Positions 1 through 5,826 of a stretch of 5,826 nt of DNA are shown in pieces. Source of the stretch: AB-137-C09 sp964458185 (GTDB lineage Bacteria; Pseudomonadota; Zetaproteobacteria; Mariprofundales; Mariprofundaceae). The DNA is taken from positions 1-5,826 of the forward strand of contig CAYWFG010000047.1 of assembly GCA_964458185.1 (NCBI GenBank). Direction: 5' to 3'. The first letter of the stretch is position 1. Every line of letters begins with the position of its first letter. The notes under the pieces were generated by a model. The model saw only the letters and a list, made by a program, of their open reading frames with translations, was not told the DNA's origin and did not search any database. The translations under genes and the position numbers were made by a program.

Positions 1-9
1 ACTTTCAGT
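1..9. repeat. 9-bp direct repeat unit, also present at 27-35
   Basis: ACTTTCAGT occurs at 1-9 and again at 27-35, where it forms the loop and inner arm of the hairpin at 17-47. The spacing is 26 bp. This suggests that the hairpin region may belong to a repeated or duplicated module continuing beyond the left edge. With only one further copy visible, chance is not excluded. Confidence 0.3.
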
Positions 10-16
10 CCAATCC

Positions 17-47
17 CAACCTATGCACTTTCAGTGCATAGTGGTTG
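17..47. repeat. Bulged hairpin at the broken end of the kinase gene
   Basis: A perfect 9-bp inverted repeat (CTATGCACT at 21-29, AGTGCATAG at 33-41) surrounds a 3-nt loop. Beyond an unpaired TG at 42-43, four more pairs form between CAAC (17-20) and GTTG (44-47). The result is a 13-bp stem with a side bulge. The kinase stop codon (complement of 21-23) is part of the arm. Bulged hairpins of this size occur at the ends of IS200/IS605-family elements and in REP sequences, so an element end is possible, but no transposase is visible and only 16-20 bases lie outside the stem. A transcription terminator is less likely because neither strand has an adjoining T-run. Confidence 0.5.
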
Positions 48-1604
48 AGTCTCTGCTGGTAAAGTATAATTGGATATATCATCCATATGCCAGTGTAAGG
101 CAATACCACAGGATTTTAATTGTGGCTCAATACGGTAACGAAACGTGCCGAGTAAATCGCTGACATCGCCATCATCGTCTGCCAAGGTATCAATCGACGT
201 TCGCAGCCAAAACAAGGCATCGTTTAGCGCTTGTTGGATGCCATCATCCAATTGCTTGATTCGTGCAATGGAATGCGCTGCCATCAAATGGTTGCCAAGA
301 CCATCATGCAAGTCTTGCATGATGCGTTGTCGTTCACTGTCTTTGGCCTCTTGCTGCAACAATGCTTGCACTTGTTGATGTTCATGGTTTAAATTGTTTG
401 TCACTTCGTTGATCCGTGTCATTAATACGGCATTGAAACCTTCGATTTCTTCGCTGGCACGAATAAAACGAACCGTTAATATCCAAGCGATAGCCATCAA
501 CATCAACGGCGGTCCTAAATGCATTAGCACGGGTGAAGAAAATTGTTGCATCGTTAAGCGTGTATACCAATCATGAAAGCCCAGAGCCAGCGTGGCAAGC
601 GCAGCAACAAACAACACCAGTTCCGCGCTTTCATCGCTATGCAGCCAACTGCGAAACAATACCATGCATGCATAACTCGCCATTGCCAAAGAACCAATAT
701 GCCACAACAAAGCAACAAAAATATTTTGTAATAGCAGTATGATTACAGAACTGATTAACATATAAATCAAAAGTATACGCTGCCATTTAGGATTAACTTT
801 ATCCAAAAAATGTAATGCAAACATCAACAAAGAAGCAGCAAACCAACCAATAGAGACATACACAAAAAAATGCCATGGGTTGCGAGCAAAAGGAATTTCT
901 AATAAAAAGTGATTCAAGATAAACACCGATGAGCTAAAACAAATGATAGAAAACCAAAGGTATATGGTATCCGAACGCCTTAAATACCACAGAAACAAGG
1001 TCAGCAAACCAACCAGTATATTGAGAAAGAACGAAACCTTTGCCAAATCAATCTGAATAAAATCACGCAGTTGATACAGCGGCAGCAATACATCTTGCGC
1101 ACCAATCAATAATTGGCTTAAGCCACCTGCCTCATCGGCATACGATTTTAAATGAATATGTAGGGTGTTTTCACCCTGTGATAACATGCCCGCAGGAATC
1201 GTATAATACAACGGTCGCGCCCAGTTGCGTGACACAGGTTCATAAAAATGCCCCGAATGACCTATTTCTTTGCCGTTGATAAACACTGCCACATTCATGT
1301 TGGCGCGTGGAATAAACAGCCCCCAGACATGCCCTTGTTGATCTTGCTTAGCAAAACGAATCTTGTACCAACCACTGCCACCAAACCCTTGCATTGAACG
1401 CAACCAATTATCGGGCAAGGTGCGTGATTGTGCTGTATCGGTAATGAAATTGGGTGGGTTCATGGCATCAGATTTTAGAAACTGAGCTTGTTGTAAATGC
1501 AAAATACTGGGTTCATCCAACCATGTATAAATGGATGCAATGGCTCCCCCCAATAAAAAACAGAATGCAAGAGGAAGCAATAATATTTTGAATGTATTAA
1601 TCAA
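21..1604 (-). CDS. Membrane sensor histidine kinase, C-terminally truncated (no ATP-binding domain)
   Basis: The 527-residue product resembles the sensor part of a NarL-partner histidine kinase. A signal anchor lies at about residues 5-25. An extracytoplasmic domain (about 30-180, with GSGWYKIRF and FINGKEIGHSG) looks like the beta-sandwich 7TMR-DISM ligand-binding type. Seven hydrophobic helices follow at about 188-208, 213-235, 245-267, 275-292, 295-317, 328-344 and 360-381, then a helical linker and a HisKA_3 dimerisation domain with ERQRIMQDLHDGLGNHL. His433 is the expected autophosphorylation site. The family normally continues with a HATPase_c domain of about 90-100 residues (N-box, G-box). 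Here the protein ends after LPAETQ plus seven residues, with a stop inside a hairpin. The start is TTG at 1604, overlapping the regulator stop by 8 nt; the next Met (residue 48) would lose the signal anchor. As it stands it should bind no ATP and not autophosphorylate. Its ligand is unknown. Confidence 0.85.
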   Translation of the reverse strand: MINTFKILLLPLAFCFLLGGAIASIYTWLDEPSILHLQQAQFLKSDAMNPPNFITDTAQSRTLPDNWLRSMQGFGGSGWYKIRFAKQDQQGHVWGLFIPRANMNVAVFINGKEIGHSGHFYEPVSRNWARPLYYTIPAGMLSQGENTLHIHLKSYADEAGGLSQLLIGAQDVLLPLYQLRDFIQIDLAKVSFFLNILVGLLTLFLWYLRRSDTIYLWFSIICFSSSVFILNHFLLEIPFARNPWHFFVYVSIGWFAASLLMFALHFLDKVNPKWQRILLIYMLISSVIILLLQNIFVALLWHIGSLAMASYACMVLFRSWLHSDESAELVLFVAALATLALGFHDWYTRLTMQQFSSPVLMHLGPPLMLMAIAWILTVRFIRASEEIEGFNAVLMTRINEVTNNLNHEHQQVQALLQQEAKDSERQRIMQDLHDGLGNHLMAAHSIARIKQLDDGIQQALNDALFWLRTSIDTLADDDGDVSDLLGTFRYRIEPQLKSCGIALHWHMDDISNYTLPAETQPLCTESA

Positions 1605-2280
1605 GGTATCTCATTAAGCCCAATTGCTGCGCCTCAAATACTGCCTCAGTACGAGAATGGACGTTGAGTTTTTTGTAAATGTTTTTAATATGGCTGGTGA
1701 CCGTGTGTGGGCTAATATGTAGGTGGTTTGCTACTTCTATGCGGCTAAACCCTCGTTTCAATATATGCAGCACATCCAATTCACGCTGGCTTAATAGCAT
1801 GGTTTTTTTGCCATCACAGGGGGTTTCTTTTGCTTGCATACGATGAATGATATGCTTGGCAATAGATGGACTGATCGGGGCATTACCCGCCAATGCTTGC
1901 TCAATATGGCAGCCAATGTTTTGAAGGTCTTCGTCTTTGTGGATATAACCACCCGCCCCTGCTGCAATGGCTTGGACAACATTGCGTTCATCACCAAAAG
2001 TGGACAATACCATGACAGTTGTTGCCAAGAACTGTTGCCTAACTTCTTTGATAAACGTGATGCCATTGCCATCAGGCAAACCTAAATCAACCAAAAACAA
2101 ATCAGGTTCACCATACTGCTGTAACGATAATCGTGCCGATGTTAAATCACTGGCAGCAACCAATAAGGTCATCTTGGGGTGTTCATTGATTACTTTGCAC
2201 AGTAATGCGCGTGTGTATTTTTCATCTTCGATAATAAAAACAGATGGCATGGTTATGGCGGCATTGTTTGAACTTTTCAT
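1597..2280 (-). CDS. NarL/FixJ-type response regulator (REC + LuxR-type HTH)
   Basis: This is a cytoplasmic transcription regulator, the first gene of a two-gene operon with the overlapping kinase. From the chosen ATG (2280) it has 227 residues, typical for the family. The receiver domain (about 12-130) shows the acidic pocket Glu18-Asp19, phosphoacceptor Asp65 in LFLVDLGLPDGNG, Thr94 at the switch position, and Lys115 in GYIHKDED. A linker precedes a LuxR-type helix-turn-helix (about 162-222) containing LSQRELDVLHILKRG, with recognition helix around SPHTVTSHIKNIYKKL. The start is uncertain. No candidate has a good Shine-Dalgarno: an in-frame GTG at 2337 would add 19 residues lying mostly in the repeat remnant, and an ATG at 2250 sits directly before the receiver domain. 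The target genes are not visible. If the partner kinase is dead, this regulator may be unphosphorylated, or served by another kinase or by small phosphodonors. Confidence 0.92.
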   Translation of the reverse strand: MKSSNNAAITMPSVFIIEDEKYTRALLCKVINEHPKMTLLVAASDLTSARLSLQQYGEPDLFLVDLGLPDGNGITFIKEVRQQFLATTVMVLSTFGDERNVVQAIAAGAGGYIHKDEDLQNIGCHIEQALAGNAPISPSIAKHIIHRMQAKETPCDGKKTMLLSQRELDVLHILKRGFSRIEVANHLHISPHTVTSHIKNIYKKLNVHSRTEAVFEAQQLGLMRYLD

Positions 2281-2299
2281 TGGATGGATGGCAGTATAA

Positions 2300-2413
2300 G
2301 ACTTCCTTGTAAAATGGATGATATATTCACACAGCACTTCTGTCTTTGCAAGGTGTGGGTTTGTTTTTATAGGTTAACAGCACCATAGGTTGCGTCATCT
2401 TAAAAGGGAAGCC
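2300..2413 (-). repeat. Diverged copy of the small inverted-repeat element
   Basis: Read on the minus strand, this stretch begins with GGCTTCCCTTTTAAG (complement of 2399-2413), identical over 15 bp to the left end of the element at 5628. CAACCT follows at the same spacing in both. It ends near 2300 with TTACAAGGAAGTC, close to the TTACAAGGGAAGCC that ends the other copy. Both ends and their polarity therefore agree, although the interiors differ and this copy is about 114 bp rather than 145 bp. It fills most of the space between the two-component operon and the small gene upstream of valS, so their promoters must lie in or beside it. Confidence 0.55.
2346..2373 (+). promoter_or_regulatory. 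Weak candidate promoter for the small gene and valS
   Basis: TTGCAA (2346-2351) and TATAGG (2368-2373) are separated by 16 bp, each matching four of six bases of the sigma-70 consensus. On the other strand TATAAA (complement of 2366-2371) is a fair -10 for the response regulator operon, but its -35 is poor. The two would overlap inside the repeat remnant. No regulator site was recognised. This is a guess from consensus matching only. Confidence 0.2.
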
Positions 2414-2474
2414 TATCAACAACAAACTGGCTAAAATGTCATTCCATTATTACCATTGCGCAATGGAGCAGCCA

Positions 2475-2849
2475 ATGAACCCTGATCACATACTGGAACA
2501 ATTAGATGGTATGTTGCGCAAGAGCGAGCAGCAACGACGCGGTGCATCAGAAGGGGATCAAAACACATCGACTGCTGCCCTAGATGAACAACATACTTAT
2601 GAAGAAGTGCCGCGTGTTTTGTTAACAGAGGCAATGCTTGCACCAACAGTGGCACCAGCAGCGGTGAGCATATCGTTAGAACAAATGATGCTGGATGATC
2701 AGCAGGTGGAAGACCTGATTGCCGAAGTGTATGCCGATGTGAATGCGCAGATTGAAACCATGATCCCTGAATGGATTGATGCAGCATTGCAACAGCGTGT
2801 GCTGAAAATGACCAGCACTCCCCACAAAGACCCTTCATTAAGTCATTAA
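2475..2849 (+). CDS. Small acidic protein upstream of valS, possibly PopZ/DUF2497-like
   Basis: This is a 124-residue hypothetical protein. I chose ATG 2475 because GGAG (2465-2468) lies six bases upstream; ATGs at 2436 and 2463 in the same frame would give 137 or 128 residues. A short N-terminal helix (DHILEQLDGMLRKSEQQRR, residues 4-22) is followed by a low-complexity, acidic, Ala/Pro-containing middle (about 23-68, with EEVPRVLLTEAMLAP). The C-terminal helical region (about 68-112) contains VEDLIAEVYADVNAQIETMIPEWIDAALQQRV. This layout, and an E-W-[LI]-D-x-x-L pattern near the end, recall PopZ/DUF2497 polar-organising proteins, which as I remember often sit next to valS in alphaproteobacteria. 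A rival possibility is the short beta/gamma-proteobacterial proteins with a P-x-L-T-E motif. There is no signal peptide or membrane segment. It is probably co-transcribed with valS, 45 nt downstream with no terminator between. Its function is unproven. Confidence 0.75.
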   Translation: MNPDHILEQLDGMLRKSEQQRRGASEGDQNTSTAALDEQHTYEEVPRVLLTEAMLAPTVAPAAVSISLEQMMLDDQQVEDLIAEVYADVNAQIETMIPEWIDAALQQRVLKMTSTPHKDPSLSH

Positions 2850-2882
2850 TAAAAACAATTACCACCTTTATATTTCAACTTT

Positions 2883-2887
2883 AAGAG
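2883..2887 (+). promoter_or_regulatory. Ribosome binding site of valS
   Basis: AAGAG lies seven bases before the ATG at 2895, a moderate Shine-Dalgarno at normal spacing. It supports this start for valyl-tRNA synthetase. Confidence 0.5.
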
Positions 2888-2894
2888 AATACCC

Positions 2895-5525
2895 ATGAAT
2901 GAACTGGATACCACTTACGATCCACAAAGCGTTGAGCCTATCATCAATGAAAGTTGGTTGAATTCCAATGCTTTTCGCCCTGCCACAGTCGCAGACGATG
3001 CTTATTGCATTGTGATTCCACCACCGAATGTGACAGGCAATTTACACATGGGGCATGCTTTTACCTTTACCATTCAAGATATGCTCATTCGCCAGCAGCG
3101 TATGCAAGGTAAATCCGTGCTGTGGCAACCAGGTACGGATCATGCAGGTATTGCCACCCAAATGGTGGTTGAGCGTTTGCTAGATGCTGAGGGTGTTCAC
3201 CGCCGTGACTTGGGAAGAGAGGCATTTTTAGAACGGGTATGGCAATGGAAAGAGCAATCAGGCGGAACGATTGTTGCCCAGCTTAAACGCATGGGTGCAT
3301 CATGTGACTGGAGTCGTGAACGATTTACTTTAGATGAAGGCTTGTCGGATGCCGTGCGTGAAGTGTTTGTACGGCTGTATGATGAAGGCTTGATTTACCG
3401 TGGCAAACGATTGGTCAACTGGGATCCTGTGTTAGAAACCGCCGTATCTGACCTAGAAGTGGAACACGAAGAAGAAGACGGTCACTTTTGGCATATTTGC
3501 TACCCCATTGCCGAAAACCCTGATGAACACGTCATTATTGCCACCACACGCCCCGAAACCATGCTGGGTGATGCTGCTGTCGCCGTTCACCCTGATGATG
3601 CACGTTACCAACACCTTATTGGTAAGTCGTTAAGCCTGCCGCTGACAGGGCGCACTATCCCTGTGATTGCAGATACTTATGTTGACCCTGACTTTGGCAC
3701 TGGCTGCGTCAAAATTACCCCTGCCCACGACTTTAACGATTACGATGTGGGCAAGCGGCATGATTTGCCATTGATGAATATTTTTACCAATCAAGCACAC
3801 ATTATTGATGACCCTGTTATCCCTAGCCAATACCACGGCATGGATCGTTATGAAGCGCGTGAACATATCATTGCAGACCTTGATGCAGCAGGCTTATTGC
3901 ATAAGGTTGAAGCACATACTCACAAAATTGGTCGCGGTGATCGGTCGCATGCGGTCATTGAGCCTTATTTAACCGATCAATGGTATGTGGATATTAAACC
4001 CATGGCACAACCTGCCATTGAAGCTGTTGAAAATGGTGATATTCGTTTTGTGCCTGAGCATTGGGATAAAACTTATTTTGAATGGATGCGCAATATCCAA
4101 GATTGGTGTATTTCGCGGCAATTATGGTGGGGGCATCGTATTCCCGCATGGTATTGTGATAACTGTAGCCATATCACCGTTGCCAAAACCACGCCTGATC
4201 TGTGTGGTGGTTGTGGTAGCACCTCTATTCATCAAGATGATGATGTCTTAGATACATGGTTTTCATCAGGTCTATGGCCGTTTTCTACCCTTGGCTGGCC
4301 TGAAAAAACCCCTGAGATGGCAACTTTTTACCCAACCCAAGTGTTGGTCACGGGTTTTGATATTATTTTCTTCTGGGTCGCACGGATGATTATGATGGGG
4401 CTGAAGTTTACAGGGAAAGTGCCATTTAAAGATATTTATATTCACGCCTTGATTCGTGATTCTGAAGGGCAAAAAATGTCCAAATCTAAGGGCAATGTGA
4501 TTGATCCATTGGATATGATTGAAGCTTATGGTGCTGATGCATTGCGATTTACGCTAGCACACATGGCAACACCAGGGCGCGATATTAAGCTTGATACCAA
4601 GCGCATCGAATCGAATCGAAACTTTATGAATAAAATATGGAATGCGGCACGTTTTGTGTTTATGAACCGTGGTGATGCTGTGGTGGATGTGCATTGTAAC
4701 CCCACACTTGAAATCAATCGTTGGATTATCGTTGAGTTCAATGATTGCATGGCGCGTGTAGAGGTGGATCTTGCCGCCTATCGTTTTCATGAAGTGGCAA
4801 CGGCGTTGTATAGTTTTATCTGGGGCAGCTATTGCGATTGGTATGTCGAGGCGGCAAAAGTATCACTTTATGGCGATGATGAAGCCAACAAGACCGAAAC
4901 ACAGGTAGTCATGCTTACGGTATTAGATGGTTGGTTGCGTTTGTTGCATCCTGTTTGCCCTTTTATTACCGAAACCTTATTTCGCCAACTTCATGGCGCA
5001 GATGCCATGTTAGTAACGGCTTCGTGGCCAACTGCTATTACCACAGAACAAGCTGCACCGCGCATGGCGTTGTTGATGACTATCGTTTCGGCGATTCGTT
5101 CGATTCGTGGCGAGATGAATGTCTCCCCTGGTAAAAAGATCACCACAAGCATTGCCGCATCGGATGAAGTATGTGCCTATTTGCAAACACAACAACAGGT
5201 ATTAAAAAGCCTTGCCCGCATTGAAACCTTGGCATGGTTACCCGCCGATAGTCAGGTCGATGGCGCAGCCGTAGCACCGTTGCACGAATGCACAGTATGG
5301 CTACCGCTGGCAGGCTTAGTCAATGTGGCAGAAGAACGCGCAAGGATTAATAAAAACTTACTACGCTTACAAAAAACAGCCGATAAATTACATGCCAAGC
5401 TAGGCAATGCTAAGTTTTTGAAAAATGCGCCTGATGCTATTGTAAGCAAGGTGCGTGAAGAGTTGATGCAGTGTGAAAATAAAACAGCAGAGCTTGAAGC
5501 TGCGGCAGAGCGTTTGCCTGAATAG
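2895..5525 (+). CDS. valS: Valyl-tRNA synthetase
   Basis: This class I aminoacyl-tRNA synthetase joins valine to tRNA-Val in the cytoplasm. It is complete at 876 residues, within the range of shorter bacterial ValRS and shorter than the E. coli enzyme. The Rossmann catalytic domain carries the HIGH-type signature HMGH (51-54, in PPPNVTGNLHMGHAF) and KMSKS (527-531). The CP1 editing domain, which removes mischarged threonine, shows TTRPETMLGD (217-226) and GTGCVKITPAHDFNDYD (268-284). A zinc-knuckle-like pair, CDNC (421-424) and CGGC (437-440), lies just before DVLDTWFSSGLWPFSTLGWP. The anticodon-binding helical domain spans about 605-750. A C-terminal coiled coil (about 808-874, with ERARINKNLLRLQK and KFLKNAPDAIV) is typical of ValRS and contacts the tRNA elbow. 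Presumed essential, with no broken motif. It follows the small acidic gene and ends before a hairpin terminator. No T-box leader was seen upstream. Confidence 0.98.
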   Translation: MNELDTTYDPQSVEPIINESWLNSNAFRPATVADDAYCIVIPPPNVTGNLHMGHAFTFTIQDMLIRQQRMQGKSVLWQPGTDHAGIATQMVVERLLDAEGVHRRDLGREAFLERVWQWKEQSGGTIVAQLKRMGASCDWSRERFTLDEGLSDAVREVFVRLYDEGLIYRGKRLVNWDPVLETAVSDLEVEHEEEDGHFWHICYPIAENPDEHVIIATTRPETMLGDAAVAVHPDDARYQHLIGKSLSLPLTGRTIPVIADTYVDPDFGTGCVKITPAHDFNDYDVGKRHDLPLMNIFTNQAHIIDDPVIPSQYHGMDRYEAREHIIADLDAAGLLHKVEAHTHKIGRGDRSHAVIEPYLTDQWYVDIKPMAQPAIEAVENGDIRFVPEHWDKTYFEWMRNIQDWCISRQLWWGHRIPAWYCDNCSHITVAKTTPDLCGGCGSTSIHQDDDVLDTWFSSGLWPFSTLGWPEKTPEMATFYPTQVLVTGFDIIFFWVARMIMMGLKFTGKVPFKDIYIHALIRDSEGQKMSKSKGNVIDPLDMIEAYGADALRFTLAHMATPGRDIKLDTKRIESNRNFMNKIWNAARFVFMNRGDAVVDVHCNPTLEINRWIIVEFNDCMARVEVDLAAYRFHEVATALYSFIWGSYCDWYVEAAKVSLYGDDEANKTETQVVMLTVLDGWLRLLHPVCPFITETLFRQLHGADAMLVTASWPTAITTEQAAPRMALLMTIVSAIRSIRGEMNVSPGKKITTSIAASDEVCAYLQTQQQVLKSLARIETLAWLPADSQVDGAAVAPLHECTVWLPLAGLVNVAEERARINKNLLRLQKTADKLHAKLGNAKFLKNAPDAIVSKVREELMQCENKTAELEAAAERLPE

Positions 5526-5536
5526 AAAACTCAAGC

Positions 5537-5574
5537 AAAAAGGTCATGACGAGATTGTAGATTATGACCTTTTT
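5537..5574 (+). terminator. Intrinsic terminator after valS
   Basis: A perfect 11-bp stem (AAAAAGGTCAT at 5537-5547 with ATGACCTTTTT at 5564-5574) encloses a 16-nt loop, 11 bp after the valS stop. The A-run and T-run make it able to work in both directions, which suits a convergent gene from the right. The stem is only moderately GC-rich and the T-run is part of the stem, so efficiency is uncertain. Confidence 0.75.
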
Positions 5575-5627
5575 CGTCTTGATGCGGAATAACTGATGTT
5601 ACGCACCCACGCATAAGTTAAAAAAGT

Positions 5628-5772
5628 GGCTTCCCTTTTAAGGCGGGACAACCTGCAACTAAAAAAGCAAAGCTAATCCATAGTTTTTGTTGCAATATGG
5701 TGGATTAGCAGTGATTTTCTAACATGCTGTAACCCCTTGATTTTATTGCTGTCCCGTCTTACAAGGGAAGCC
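5628..5772. mobile_element. MITE-like element of 145 bp with 23-bp terminal inverted repeats
   Basis: The ends 5628-5650 (beginning GGCTTCCCTTTTAAG) and 5750-5772 (ending ACAAGGGAAGCC) are inverted repeats matching at 21 of 23 positions. Weaker pairing continues inward: GCAACTAAAA near 5655 against the complement of TTTTATTGC at 5741-5749. A second hairpin lies in the centre, with GCTAATCC (5672-5679) pairing with GGATTAGC (5702-5709), plus ATA/TAT after a three-base bulge. It encodes no transposase. This build is that of a non-autonomous miniature element. I see no clear target-site duplication and do not recognise the end sequence as a named IS family. A related, worn copy at 2300-2413 in opposite orientation supports its being a dispersed repeat. 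Its long fold could also act as an RNA structure or terminator. Confidence 0.7.
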
Positions 5773-5825
5773 TTACCTAGCCAAGTGTCATAACGGCGAT
5801 CATCCGCTACATCTTCAAGCAATAA
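5673..5825 (-). CDS. Possible 3' end of a convergent gene running into the repeat element
   Basis: A minus-strand frame is open from the right window edge to a TAG at 5673-5675, giving 50 residues. The first 18 (LLLEDVADDRRYDTWLGK) lie outside the element and have a protein-like composition. The remaining 32 (from ASLVRRDSNKIKG onward) are encoded by the element itself, which supplies the stop. If real, an element insertion replaced or extended the original C-terminus. The outside part is too short to assign a family, and a plus-strand frame is also open from 5774 to the edge without a visible start, so this is only a candidate. Confidence 0.3.
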   Translation of the reverse strand, partial: LLLEDVADDRRYDTWLGKASLVRRDSNKIKGLQHVRKSLLIHHIATKTMD

Positions 5826-5826
5826 A

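Noticed and set aside
2431..2865. A 144-residue minus-strand frame opposite the small gene upstream of valS
   Set aside because: It covers the plus-strand gene completely, has no recognisable family or ribosome binding site, and its His/Leu/Ser-rich composition is that of an antisense shadow. The plus-strand gene has a good GGAG and an operon context with valS.
2850..2894. Possible leader, T-box or terminator between the small gene and valS
   Set aside because: The 45-nt gap is AT-rich with no stable inverted repeat and is too short for a T-box. It holds only the valS ribosome binding site.
4181..4225. Cysteine pairs in valS as an unusual insertion
   Set aside because: CxxC pairs at this place occur in many bacterial ValRS proteins of the shorter type. 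The E. coli form lacks them, but their presence is not novel.
4606..4620. Three tandem copies of TCGAA inside valS
   Set aside because: The repeat is read as ordinary ValRS sequence (around IESNRNFMNKIWNAARF, a conserved region), so it most likely reflects codon choice and not a phase-variable tract.
5575..5627. Possible small gene or RNA between the valS terminator and the element
   Set aside because: The 53 bp show no start with a ribosome binding site, no stem of note and no recognisable motif.

Overview
The window looks like chromosomal DNA from a proteobacterium of moderate GC content (mid-40s per cent by eye). The clues are a NarL/FixJ-type two-component pair whose kinase has a 7TMR-DISM-type sensor, a bacterial valyl-tRNA synthetase, and a small acidic gene directly upstream of valS. 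The phylum and genus cannot be fixed from this sequence alone. A gamma-, beta- or zeta-proteobacterium is my guess.

Left part (1-2280, minus strand): a response regulator gene followed by a membrane sensor histidine kinase gene. They overlap by 8 nt (the kinase starts with TTG inside the end of the regulator gene), so they form one translationally coupled operon. The kinase has the sensor region, seven transmembrane helices and the phospho-accepting H-box, but it stops before the ATP-binding domain. Its stop codon lies inside an imperfect hairpin (17-47) at the window edge, so the gene looks interrupted there.

Middle (2281-2474): a divergent intergenic region. Most of it (about 2300-2413) looks like a worn copy of a small inverted-repeat element, a better copy of which lies at 5628-5772.

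Right part (2475-5525, plus strand): a 124-residue acidic protein of uncertain family, with a C-terminal helical segment reminiscent of the PopZ/DUF2497 family, followed 45 nt later by a complete valS. A hairpin terminator (5537-5574) follows valS. Next comes the 145-bp MITE-like element with 23-bp terminal inverted repeats (21 of 23 matched) and an inner stem-loop. A minus-strand reading frame enters from the right edge and runs into this element, so a convergent gene may end inside it.

The most noteworthy points are the two related, oppositely oriented small repeats that bracket the small-gene/valS unit, the kinase broken at a hairpin, and the PopZ-like protein. None amounts to a demonstrated new system. 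They are hypotheses that a genome-wide repeat search and a profile search would settle.
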